Positions 24,927 to 33,327 of a DNA stretch of 64,000 nt are shown in pieces. Below the pieces are notes generated by a model. That model made no database searches and was not told the DNA's origin. It was given only the letters and a program-made list of their open reading frames with translations. Made by a program: the position numbers and the translations under genes. The stretch covers positions 53,460-117,459 of the forward strand of contig JAKASS010000002.1 in NCBI GenBank assembly GCA_021818905.1. The letters run 5' to 3'. Source of the DNA: Nanobdellota archaeon. GTDB lineage: Archaea > Nanobdellota > Nanobdellia > Parvarchaeales > Parvarchaeaceae. Each line of letters opens with the position of its first letter. The stretch's first letter is position 1.

Positions 24927-26240
24927 ATGGCATTTGACAGTCTAGCGAACAGGCTTAAAGAAGGCATAAAGAAGTTACTTAATTCTACAGGAAATGAAAA
25001 AGTCGAAGAAGTAATAACAGAGATACGCAAGGCTTTACTCGAAGGCGACGTAGATCCATCCCTCATAGAGAGATTCATACAAAAAGTAAGAGACGACATA
25101 AAATCCAAGAAAGGCAAAGGTCTACTTACGCGTGAAAGAGTGATAGATGTAATATACAATAACCTTGTCGACGTACTTGGATCTACAGAAACAAAAATAG
25201 ACGTTAACACCGTACCTTACAAGATATTACTGGTAGGTCTTTTCGGTTCCGGAAAAACCACCACTGCTGCAAAACTTGCAAATTACTATAAGAAACGCGG
25301 CTATAGAGTACTACTTTTAGGTCTAGACACCTTCAGACCGGCTGCTTTCGAGCAGCTTACACAACTAAGCAAGCAAATAAACGTAAAAATAGCGAGTGCC
25401 GGGAAAAACCCAGTAGATATAATAAAAGCCAACGTCGCTTCTTTCAAGAACTATGATATAATAATAGGCGACAGCGCCGGTAGAGACGCTTTGGACGAGA
25501 ATCTTGTGAAAGAAATAAAAGGCGTGAACGAAGCCTTCAAACCGAACAATGTTACGCTAGTTATACCTGCCGATCTCGGACAGAACGCAAGCGTGCAGGT
25601 AAAGGCATTTCACGAACTGCTCGGGATAAACAGCATAATCTTAACAAAGACGGACGGTACGGCTAATGGCGGCGGCGCGCTTACCGCGGCTTATATCAGC
25701 GGTGCAAAGGTTGTATTCATCGGGACTGGAGAGAAAATAAACGAACTAGAAGAATTTGATCCAAAGAAGTTCGTATCTAAATTGCTTGGCCTTGAAGGGT
25801 TAGAATCATTGTTAAAGAAGGCTGAAGAAGAAAATATACAAGTAAATGAAGAAAGCGTAAAGAAGGTAATAAAAGGTGAATTTAATCTAATGGATATTTA
25901 TGACCAATATGCTAGCACAAAGAAGCTGGGACCAATGGATAAACTTGCTAGCCTTATACCCGGTATGCCGACTTCTGGCAATACCAAAGAATTGCTAGAA
26001 AAACAAGGCGAGAACATAGGCAAGTTCACTACGATAATGGATTCTATGACAAAACAGGAGCTTGAAGAACCAAATACGATAAACTCTGCAAGGATAAAAA
26101 GGATAGCAAATGGCAGCGGACAGACCGAAGAACTAGTAAGAGAGCTTCTAGACCAGTATAAGAAGATGAAGACTGTAATGAAAATGTCAAATAATAAACA
26201 GATTTCTGGCCTTATGAGAAGATTTGGTGTAAAGTTATGA
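24927..26240 (+). CDS. srp54: Signal recognition particle GTPase SRP54
   Basis: Binds signal sequences through its M domain and docks with FtsY. N domain (1-85), G domain with G1 GLFGSGKTTTAAKLA, DTFRPAA, GDSAGRD (usually DTAGR) and TKTDGTANGG, then the M domain (about 295-437) with GPMDKLASLIPG and RIKRIANGSG. 437 residues. Last large gene of the operon. Confidence 0.95.
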   Translation: MAFDSLANRLKEGIKKLLNSTGNEKVEEVITEIRKALLEGDVDPSLIERFIQKVRDDIKSKKGKGLLTRERVIDVIYNNLVDVLGSTETKIDVNTVPYKILLVGLFGSGKTTTAAKLANYYKKRGYRVLLLGLDTFRPAAFEQLTQLSKQINVKIASAGKNPVDIIKANVASFKNYDIIIGDSAGRDALDENLVKEIKGVNEAFKPNNVTLVIPADLGQNASVQVKAFHELLGINSIILTKTDGTANGGGALTAAYISGAKVVFIGTGEKINELEEFDPKKFVSKLLGLEGLESLLKKAEEENIQVNEESVKKVIKGEFNLMDIYDQYASTKKLGPMDKLASLIPGMPTSGNTKELLEKQGENIGKFTTIMDSMTKQELEEPNTINSARIKRIANGSGQTEELVRELLDQYKKMKTVMKMSNNKQISGLMRRFGVKL

Positions 26241-26389
26241 AATGCTCAATATGCGAAAAAGAGATAGAAACTACCTTTTTAGGGAAAATAAAAGGCAATT
26301 ACGTAAAGGTTGGTGGCAAATTGCACCCCGTCTGTAACGTTTGTTTCAACACGAATAGAGAAGACATAAAAACTAAAATTAATAAATGA
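26237..26389 (+). CDS. Small zinc-finger protein
   Basis: 50 residues starting in the ATGA overlap with srp54. Two CxxC pairs (CSIC near the start, CNVC near residue 36) and a nearby His make a treble-clef-like zinc site. The coupling to srp54 suggests a translation or secretion role; no family recognised. Confidence 0.6.
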   Translation: MKCSICEKEIETTFLGKIKGNYVKVGGKLHPVCNVCFNTNREDIKTKINK

Positions 26390-26411
26390 TGGCCAACTTA
26401 GATTCTTAATT

Positions 26412-26486
26412 GGGCTCGTAGCTTAACTTGGACAGAGCAGCAGACTTCTAATCTGCGGGTTGGGGGTTCAAATCCCTTCGAGCCCA
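26412..26486 (+). tRNA. tRNA-Arg (TCT)
   Basis: Acceptor GGGCTCG/CGAGCCC, D-stem GCTT/GAGC, anticodon stem GCAGA/TCTGC with loop CTTCTAA (anticodon TCT), T-loop TTCAAAT. Reads the abundant AGA codon. No intron and no encoded CCA. Its 3' side borders a scarred accessory stretch. Confidence 0.93.
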
Positions 26487-26509
26487 ATTATCAGTACATT
26501 GCCATGTAA

Positions 26510-26618
26510 ATTTTGGCAAATCTGCCTCGCAGAATGCTTGCCATAGCTTACCAGTTGCGTTTTCTGAAAATGGGTACCCCTTAGAACCCGCCCAAGATTT
26601 AACTCATTTTGGCAAATC
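26510..26618. repeat. 13-bp direct repeats beside tRNA-Arg
   Basis: ATTTTGGCAAATC at 26510-26522 and 26606-26618, 96 bases apart, in the otherwise empty stretch between the tRNA and the HTH gene. The spacing is close to that of the flanks of the 95-bp mini-element, but no inverted ends are visible in the spacer. Confidence 0.4.
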
Positions 26619-26656
26619 ACCAAAAGATGTTTTTAACTGTTCTGCCAACAAATGGT

Positions 26657-27049
26657 ATGAACAGAAAATATTCTATAGAGTTAAAAGAGCAGGCGATAAA
26701 ACTTGCGGAAAGCGGCAAAACTAAGAGGGAAATAGCCAACACCCTGGATATTTCATATTATACAATCCATAAGATGGTTTATGGCCATTGCGTTTCCCGA
26801 AAACACTCTCAAGATGTAAAAAACAAGGCAAGGGAACTTATAGAGAAAGGCGTATCAAAAGGTCGTGTAGCTTACGAACTAGGCATCCCTTTAGGCACGC
26901 TGGCGCACTGGGACATTCCGAGTCCAAACCCGCCGAAAAGCTACGGTAAAGAAATCAAGGACAAAGCAGCGCAGATGGTTCTGTCTGGAATGTCGATATC
27001 GGAAACGGCTAAACAATTAGGTACGCTTGTGCATAAGTCCCTTAAATAA
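26657..27049 (+). pseudogene. Tandem helix-turn-helix protein, 3'-truncated
   Basis: From ATG 26657 three homologous units follow one another: ELKEQAIKLAESGKTKREIA..., DVKNKARELIEKGVSKGRVA..., and EIKDKAAQMVLSGMSISETAKQLG. Each is a homeodomain-like HTH of the transposase/resolvase kind. The third breaks off after QLG, exactly where GTACGCTTGTGCATAAG begins (27029-27045), leaving a foreign tail TLVHKSLK. This was probably the N-terminal DNA-binding part of a longer transposase or regulator. Confidence 0.55.
27030..27042 (+). repeat. Solo copy of the TGTGCATA terminal motif
   Basis: CGCTTGTGCATAAGTCC matches the ends of the 8.6-kb mini-element and the motif at 17754-17767. It sits at the break point of the tandem-HTH gene. 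Confidence 0.5.
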
Positions 27050-27094
27050 GCCTAAGTCTGTCCGATTCGTTCAGATCTTCTCTCTGCTGGCGCT

Positions 27095-27334
27095 TCAGCC
27101 GATCAGTCTATTGTAAAGCATCACCTTCAGCTTGATCTCGTTCTGCACGGACTTCCATCTTCGGGAGCATACGTGCTCCCCGAACCTCCGCTTAAAGGCG
27201 GAGAAGAAGGATTCTACCAGCCATCTTTTCCCGTATCCGACCTTTTCCTTCCATTTCTTCTGGTAGTAACGCATCACTTCACGTTCATTGAATAGTACGG
27301 TGCCATCGGTAACGGGAGGATCATACCAATTAAA
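27095..27334 (-). pseudogene. C-terminal remnant of an IS5-like transposase
   Basis: Open without a start from the thermopsin stop: WYDPPVTDGTVLFNEREVM, then KRWLVESFFSAFKRRFGEHV and a C-terminal helix ending MLYNRLIG. The ESFFSAFKRRFGE segment is the C-terminal catalytic-Glu helix of IS5/IS4 DDE transposases. The N-terminal portion is missing; the break abuts the 3' end of the thermopsin gene, which may itself have lost its tail there. Confidence 0.65.
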
Positions 27335-28624
27335 TTACGAAGATAACTCTGACTTTTTCGGACTGCTCTGACTGCTGCTTACATAACCATAATTAGGTGT
27401 TCCTGTCGTAACACTAACATTTGCAAAACTATTTGTTAAAATAGAAGTCTGCAAGTTATCTGAAGATTCTGCTGTATCCTCGCCGAAATTATAATATGAT
27501 GGAAAATAGGACAGGCCGTTAATAGCATTGTTATAATATAACAAACTAAGATTTGCATTCAATGACTCAAAATAAGTAGAAGCCCCATTTCCTGGCCCCC
27601 CAAATACGAACTCTGTATCGTAAGGTATAAAAGATGGTGCAACATAGTAAGGAGTTACTATTATAGATATATTTGTCGCGTTTATGTTTAGGCTAACATT
27701 ATCATAAAAATGCGGCTTGTAAGAAACCTTTCCATCCGTGACTGTAAAACCCTGCGAATAGCCAAAAGAAATCATTGAGTGCCCGTCAACAATATAGGTC
27801 TTTATTAGCAGCGTAATATTCATAGGTAAGTTAGTGCTAATTCTATTGCTGGCAGCATAAGCGTATACATTCTGTGTCGCTCCGTTTGCATTGGTATATA
27901 CAAGGATTTCGCCGTTTCCGCTTATCGAAGAAGAACTGATATTAGCATCCAAAGCGGAGGAGTTCCAAATGTTGTCATCGAGATAATAGTAGCCTGCCGA
28001 CGTATCAAACTGTGCAACATCCTGGAGCCAAAAAACCTGGGTTTTATTTCCATCGTATGAGACATTTGCGACCACATTTAGCTGTAAACCTGCCGTACTC
28101 GGCGAAAGACCGCCCGGCAATGTTGCATTGTAAGCCATTATTTTACTTATGCTCGCAATGCCTAAAACTTCGCTTGTTTGGATTTGATAAGCAGACAGCT
28201 GGCCGGAATTGCTTGTGATGCCATAACTCGCTATGCCAGTAGAGAAAATCGTCCTATTAAATTTATCTGGTACAATAGAATATGTAAAATCAGATTCGGC
28301 TACTATATTATAAGCGCCCGGATTTAAAAGTACATGTGCCATCCCAGAAGTCACCGGGCCAGAATATACTTGTGTACCGTTGCTATAGCTTACTTCTAGA
28401 TTTCCAGAGATTGAACCAGTAAAATGGATATCCAGCGCTCCAACCCACGTTGCATTCACCGAAGCTGTAAACTTTGGACCAGAAGTAAGAAAGCCAGATG
28501 CATAGACAAAAATCATTATAAACGCTATAATGCCTATTATCGCTAGTTTATTCAGACTTGATGACCTAGACTTTTCGTTGCTTTTACCAAGTATCTCATT
28601 TATTTCCTTCTCGTAGCCCTCCAT
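27335..28624 (-). CDS. Thermopsin-family acid protease (peptidase family A5), membrane anchored
   Basis: 429 residues: a cytosolic N-terminus, one membrane helix (about 26-47), then an extracytoplasmic domain rich in Asn/Ser/Thr with many N-glycosylation sequons. The run GGLSPSTAGLQLN, VFWLQDVAQFDT, YYLDDNIWNSS, EFVFGGPGNG and FGEDTAE matches thermopsins, acid proteases of Sulfolobales and Thermoplasmatales. It would act outside the cell at low pH. The C-terminus ends in a Ser/Lys-rich tail right at the IS5-like remnant and may be truncated. Confidence 0.8.
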   Translation of the reverse strand: MEGYEKEINEILGKSNEKSRSSSLNKLAIIGIIAFIMIFVYASGFLTSGPKFTASVNATWVGALDIHFTGSISGNLEVSYSNGTQVYSGPVTSGMAHVLLNPGAYNIVAESDFTYSIVPDKFNRTIFSTGIASYGITSNSGQLSAYQIQTSEVLGIASISKIMAYNATLPGGLSPSTAGLQLNVVANVSYDGNKTQVFWLQDVAQFDTSAGYYYLDDNIWNSSALDANISSSSISGNGEILVYTNANGATQNVYAYAASNRISTNLPMNITLLIKTYIVDGHSMISFGYSQGFTVTDGKVSYKPHFYDNVSLNINATNISIIVTPYYVAPSFIPYDTEFVFGGPGNGASTYFESLNANLSLLYYNNAINGLSYFPSYYNFGEDTAESSDNLQTSILTNSFANVSVTTGTPNYGYVSSSQSSPKKSELSS

Positions 28625-28681
28625 AAATAGAATAATTATTGCTCTTTTATATTCTTAAATTAAAAAACTATTTTTAAAGAT

Positions 28682-28767
28682 TGGGCCCAAAGGGATTCGA
28701 ACCCCTGATCTTCCGCATTTTGAGCAAACTCGTCAAGCGGACGTCGTAACCACTGGACCATGGACCC
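28682..28767 (-). tRNA. tRNA-Val (GAC) with 13-nt intron
   Basis: Acceptor GGGTCCA/TGGGCCC, discriminator A, T-loop TTCGAAT. The anticodon stem TCCGC/GCGGA encloses 20 bases; removal of about 13 (28718-28730, just after position 37) gives a seven-base loop TTGACGT with anticodon GAC. The intron holds a small GAG/CTC hairpin. The exact splice site could shift by one base. Confidence 0.8.
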
Positions 28768-28820
28768 ACATTACTCCTAAAAGGACAAACACTTAAATAT
28801 CTTTTGTAATAACATAGGAT

Positions 28821-30113
28821 ATGCATTACGATTTAAACTATGTCAATGAAAACAAGGAAGAGCTGGTCTCTTCTATAAAGAGGAGATTTCTTATTCCTCC
28901 TATAAAGAACCCTGTTGATAAAATAATAGAATTAAACGAAACTATTAAAAAACTTAGAAAAGACGTAGACGAAATGCGACATCAAAGAAATGTCGTAAGC
29001 ATGAAATTCTCAAAACAAAAGGAAAAAGTTGAATCTAAAGAAATGGAACGAATGAAAATAAGAAAGCTGATGGATGACATAAAAAACAGAGAAAACGAGA
29101 TCGCATTAAAAGAAGAAGCAGCAAAAAAATTATTTTTATGGTTACCTAATGTAATAAGCAAAGAAACGCCAGATGGCAAAGATGATACTTATAATGTAGA
29201 AATAAGAAAGTTCGGAAAAATAGCCAAAAGAAATTTCGAGATTAAAAACCACATAGATTTGGGTGAAAGAAGAGATCTTATAGATGTTGAAAGCGCTGCA
29301 AGGGTAGTTGGTAGTAGGTTCTTTTATCTAAAAGGCCGGTTGGTGCAACTAGCACTGGCTTTAGAGATGTATTCTATCTCAAAAATCGCGGAGAAAGGAT
29401 ATACCCCTGTTATACCGCCATTTATGCTAAAGAAAGAAGTTTATGGTGGGATAGCACATATGGCTACCTTTGAAGACGCGTTATACAAGGTAACTGGATT
29501 AGAAGATACAGGCGAAGAAGACAGGTTCCTTATATCGACTACTGAACACCCAATTATAGCCAGATATGCCGATACCAATATCTCAGAAAAGGACCTGCCG
29601 ATAAAGTTAGTTGGGGTAAGTCCTGCGTTCAGGAAAGAAGCCGGCGCCCATGGAAAAGATACCAAGGGTATATTCAGGCTACACCAATTCGACCAGACGG
29701 AGCAGATAGTGTTTTGCAAGCCGGAAGATTCACGTAAACTGCATGAAGAGATGCTTAGCAATGTCGAAGAGATGTGGAAAGAGCTTGACGTGCCATATCG
29801 AGTAGTAGACTGCTCCACCGGGGACATGGGAATAAGAGACGTACACCAATATGATATCGAAGCCTACCTGTACTCGCAGGAAAAGTACAGAGAGGTAGGG
29901 TCATTCGACGACACCAGCGACTGGATAGCAAGGCGACTAAATATAAGATACGCGAATAACCAAGGAAACAAAAAATACGTCAACACCCTGGACGGCACTG
30001 GTCTACCGATACAAAGGACTATAATCGCGATAATGGACACTTATCAGGACAAGGACGGCGTAATAAAAGTACCGGAAGTCCTTGTGAAATATACTGGGTT
30101 CAAAGAGATCTAG
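28821..30113 (+). CDS. serS: Seryl-tRNA synthetase
   Basis: Class II synthetase of the common (bacterial/eukaryal-like) type. The N-terminal coiled-coil arm (about 30-105) binds tRNA-Ser. The catalytic part contains TTEHPI, motif 2 (GVSPAFRKEAGAHGKDTKGIFRLHQFDQTE) and motif 3 (TLDGTGLPIQRTIIAIMD). 430 residues. TATA-like sequence upstream of the ATG. Confidence 0.95.
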   Translation: MHYDLNYVNENKEELVSSIKRRFLIPPIKNPVDKIIELNETIKKLRKDVDEMRHQRNVVSMKFSKQKEKVESKEMERMKIRKLMDDIKNRENEIALKEEAAKKLFLWLPNVISKETPDGKDDTYNVEIRKFGKIAKRNFEIKNHIDLGERRDLIDVESAARVVGSRFFYLKGRLVQLALALEMYSISKIAEKGYTPVIPPFMLKKEVYGGIAHMATFEDALYKVTGLEDTGEEDRFLISTTEHPIIARYADTNISEKDLPIKLVGVSPAFRKEAGAHGKDTKGIFRLHQFDQTEQIVFCKPEDSRKLHEEMLSNVEEMWKELDVPYRVVDCSTGDMGIRDVHQYDIEAYLYSQEKYREVGSFDDTSDWIARRLNIRYANNQGNKKYVNTLDGTGLPIQRTIIAIMDTYQDKDGVIKVPEVLVKYTGFKEI

Positions 30114-30199
30114 ATAGTCACCGCCGCTGGGGCAATGAACTTTTAAGTGAACAGATTATTTATTCTAGCGCTACCTATAGTTATTACACGGGCAAACTT

Positions 30200-30979
30200 A
30201 TGGCAGGCGGGATAGAAAATCTTGTTGGCGATTCTATAACTAGACCTACAAATGCCATAAAGCGACCTTACAAACTCGTAGATATAATACAAGAGACGCC
30301 GAATGTAAAGACCATGCGATTCAAATCCGAATTGGGGAGGAGATGGACTTTAAGCCGGGACAATTCGTACAGATAGGATATAGCAGCGATGGCTCCAAAA
30401 TCGACGTTCAAAGGCCATATTCGATAGGCTCTGCTCCACGTTCTGATGTCATGGATTTTTACATCGAGATGATTAACGGCAAACTTACTTCTGTTCTGGA
30501 CAAGGCTAGCGTGGGGGAGATTTATAACCTAGGCGCGTCAAACGGCAAAAACTTTGAATATTCTCTCAGCCAGAATAAAAAAATCGTTGTTCATAGCGGC
30601 TGCGACCGGCATCGTACCATTCATATCCATGTTAAGATACATCGAACGAAATCAGATACGAGAGGACATAGTGGTTTTATACACCGTCGGGACAAAAGCT
30701 GACATAATAAGGGCCGCTGAGCTAGAAGAATTTAATAAAAAAGGAATAGCAAAAGTCGTTATAACCCTTACACAACCGGCGGAAAGCCCTGACTGGACGG
30801 AAGAGACCGAAAGAATTGATGTGGCCAAGATAAATAAATATGTGCCAGATGTAAAAGAAAGAACGGCTTACCTTTGCGGCTCAAACCAGTTTAACTCTGC
30901 GATGACGGATCTTTTAAAATCGTGCGGCATGCCTGCAGATAAAGATCACATAAAGCACGAGGTGTGGGGCGGCCACTAA
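30200..30979 (+). pseudogene. FNR-type flavin oxidoreductase with two compensating frameshifts
   Basis: The protein is readable in three pieces: ATG 30200 with RPYKLVDIIQETPNVKTMRFKSE; then, after a one-base loss in a G-run near 30334-30337, FKPGQFVQIGYSS...RPYSIGSAP (FAD-binding RxYS); then, after a one-base gain in a seven-A run near 30570-30580, SLFIAAATGIVPFISMLRYI (pyridine-nucleotide site) and a C-terminal CGSNQFNSAM domain ending EVWGGH. The product would be a ferredoxin-NAD(P)-reductase-like electron carrier of about 260 residues. It may be a pseudogene or contain two homopolymer sequencing errors; every long neighbouring gene is intact. Confidence 0.65.
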
Positions 30980-31009
30980 ATTCAGCGTTAGAGAGTTTTC
31001 AACGACCCG

Positions 31010-31029
31010 AGTAATACCATAGTAATACC
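31010..31029 (+). promoter_or_regulatory. Direct repeat upstream of the metallophosphoesterase promoter
   Basis: AGTAATACC occurs at 31010-31018 and 31021-31029, one helical turn apart, followed by a TATA-like tract (ctatttata, 31037-31045). A second TATA-like tract (aatatttata) lies at about 31062-31071, nearer to the start. The layout suits an activator or repressor site. Confidence 0.4.
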
Positions 31030-31105
31030 TAAAAACTATTTATAATCAGACCAATCTAAGTAATATTTATAAGCTAATAAATATGTTTGATTTTGGGAGG
31101 AAATT

Positions 31106-33286
31106 GTGGGCGTGAAAAAATCTTCTAGTCTGGAAACTCTTCTTGTTAAGAGTCCAAAGGTAAAAACTGCGTCGAAAGACGACGCTAAATTAAGGCTGGT
31201 TTTGATATCCGAACCGGAACTTGCGACTAAGTTGAGCGATTATCAGGCTCTTTATAACGCCGGTCAAGTGATAGAGAAATACGACGGCCGAATAGATGCC
31301 ATAATACTAAACGGGGGGATGGCTCAGGTCCCTAGTAAATACAGCAAGAGGCGCGGGGAGAGATTTGACCTTCTGGAAGATCGGCTGAAAGAGACTTACG
31401 GTGAAAAAATATTCAAAGAAGTCAAAGGCGGCGCTTCCGGAAGCGATTCCATAGACTCCATGCCAGAAGCACTTCGCTTGGCGAGGGTCCAGATGAGGAA
31501 TATACATGAACAGGCGAAGAACAAGGGCATACCTATCTATTACATATTCGCAGAGAACGACTACAAGAATGTAAGCGACCTTATAACTGTGTTTGACAAG
31601 GTAAAAGCATACGTTGATAAGAACCAGGACAAGGAAGAGACGGAAGATGGCTTCCCGGATATGGTAAAGGGTGTTGACCAAAGCCTTCTCGCGTTCGTAC
31701 AGAACAGCTACAAAATAAAGGCTTCCCAATGGAAGAACAAGGACAAGGGCGGGATAAAGGACATGGCTTTGAACATGTACAAACAGTGGATCGCGTCCAT
31801 ATTCTCCGATAAGGAGAGTGGGGAGGACCAGACGCTTAAAATACTTGATGGACGGGAAGGAAAGGAATCGGCAGACTTAACGACCATGAAAAGGTTTGAA
31901 AATGACCTAGAAATAAACGGCATCAAGATAAGGGCGATGCACGCGATCAATGGTCTTTACTCCGGAAACAACGAGGCTAAACCTACCGAAAGAGGCGGCG
32001 TAATGGCGATAGACAACGCAAACAAAGACGCGCTGCACGGGAGATTAGTAGATGTATACATAAGGTCGCACGAATCTGCGACGCAATTTACCGCAGTAGA
32101 TTTCAATTCCAGAGAAAACCCGGTATATTTCATAAACTCGGGCCCTCTACAAAGCCTTGATTCACAGATAAGAAAGCACTCGAGCTGGAATAAAACTACA
32201 AACGCCAAAAGAGCCGACCAAGCCGAAGACAGTGCAATGCTGATATTCTCTATGAGCGCAGATTCTAGAGTCGACCTCCAGCATGTCGGACTCAGGGCGC
32301 TTAAAGACGGGACCGATATATCCGCCCTTGAAAGAGCCGCTTCTAAAGAATTATACGAGACTGTGCAGATATCCGATGCGCATGTAGGCGCGCCGAGCAT
32401 GACTTCTTCTTACGAACTTATGGAAGCAATACCACTAGAGCTAGCAAAGAGCACGATACCAAAGGAGCACAGGTACCTGTTCTTCTTGGGAGACATGTTA
32501 CACGGCGGATCCGACAAAGCATCTTGGACGGATATACTCTGGCCGCAAAGAGGCACTAGAGACGAGCTTCTTAAGAAGCTTAGGAGCGCGAAGACGGTGG
32601 AAGAAAAAGCCAACGTATTGAGAGAGCTTCTTGATGGCGTCGCTACTCCGGACCTGGGAAGACAGGCAAGAGAGGCAGACAAGGTCCTTATAAGTAAGAT
32701 AGCAAACTATTTCGATACCGCTTATGTCGTGGACGGAAACCACGTAGAAAAGGCCGCTGGCCACGCAGGTGAAAGCGGTTTCCTTGGTCCGATACTCGAA
32801 CACGCCGGCACGAGGGAAGTAAAGTATCCAGACCAGGTTTCATTAAGAAATGAGGACCTTACTTTAGGGCCTTATAATCTATTCATGCTGCACAGCCCTG
32901 GTTATAGGGGTGGCGTGGATGCCGGCACGGCTTTGGCCTATAAGGTGATAAAAACGGGCAACGACAACGCGCAAATGGTCTTTGCCGGGGACTGCCACGA
33001 AGAACACGCCGTATTTTTCGCAAAGTATAACAATCAGACAGAAAAATGGGACACGTTCCTAGCGATGACTTCCGCGGCTTTACAGGATGTTACCAGCTTT
33101 GAAAAGAAGATAGTCTCAAAGAACAAGTATACCAGAGGTTTTGAGATGACTTACCTGCCTACAAACCCTGAGATAGGGACATCTTACATAAGACACACAT
33201 TCATACCAGCACAGGCTCTAAGAAAAACTTTGGACAAGAACGGTGGTTCCGAACTGGAAAAGATCGTCAAATTAAGATATTCTTGA
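31106..33286 (+). CDS. Large tandem metallophosphoesterase-like protein
   Basis: 726 residues starting at GTG 31106, with a strong Shine-Dalgarno (GGGAGG, 31095-31100). The C-terminal half is a complete calcineurin-like phosphoesterase: DAH (Asp424, His426), LGDMLHGG (Asp463), DGNH (Asn545, His546), LHSPG (His596) and GDCHEEH (His631, His634). The N-terminal half shows the same order of motifs in decayed form: ISEPE (34-38), LNGGMA (69-73), AENDY (149-153), then SH (321-322) and INSGPL (344-349), as if an inactive copy. A mostly helical, charged linker lies between. It is upstream of a RecJ-like gene by 41 bases. Substrate unknown; nucleic acid is one possibility. Confidence 0.6.
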   Translation: MGVKKSSSLETLLVKSPKVKTASKDDAKLRLVLISEPELATKLSDYQALYNAGQVIEKYDGRIDAIILNGGMAQVPSKYSKRRGERFDLLEDRLKETYGEKIFKEVKGGASGSDSIDSMPEALRLARVQMRNIHEQAKNKGIPIYYIFAENDYKNVSDLITVFDKVKAYVDKNQDKEETEDGFPDMVKGVDQSLLAFVQNSYKIKASQWKNKDKGGIKDMALNMYKQWIASIFSDKESGEDQTLKILDGREGKESADLTTMKRFENDLEINGIKIRAMHAINGLYSGNNEAKPTERGGVMAIDNANKDALHGRLVDVYIRSHESATQFTAVDFNSRENPVYFINSGPLQSLDSQIRKHSSWNKTTNAKRADQAEDSAMLIFSMSADSRVDLQHVGLRALKDGTDISALERAASKELYETVQISDAHVGAPSMTSSYELMEAIPLELAKSTIPKEHRYLFFLGDMLHGGSDKASWTDILWPQRGTRDELLKKLRSAKTVEEKANVLRELLDGVATPDLGRQAREADKVLISKIANYFDTAYVVDGNHVEKAAGHAGESGFLGPILEHAGTREVKYPDQVSLRNEDLTLGPYNLFMLHSPGYRGGVDAGTALAYKVIKTGNDNAQMVFAGDCHEEHAVFFAKYNNQTEKWDTFLAMTSAALQDVTSFEKKIVSKNKYTRGFEMTYLPTNPEIGTSYIRHTFIPAQALRKTLDKNGGSELEKIVKLRYS

Positions 33287-33327
33287 TTTAAGCGCATACA
33301 TATAAATGTAGGGTTTCTCTAAAGACG

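Noticed and set aside
30554-30979. Independent start of a 141-residue protein inside the oxidoreductase.
   Set aside because: Its sequence is the natural continuation of the flavin oxidoreductase, so it is the third piece of one frameshifted gene.
32188-32204. A 17-base match to the right end of the 15-16.5 kb element, including one copy of its 12-mer, inside the metallophosphoesterase gene.
   Set aside because: Both copies encode Asn-Lys-Thr-Thr-Asn with common codons, and nothing else of the element is present, so I take it as chance.
31957-32803. Long minus-strand open frames opposite the metallophosphoesterase gene.
   Set aside because: They follow codon periodicity of the plus-strand gene and have no family features or start signals.
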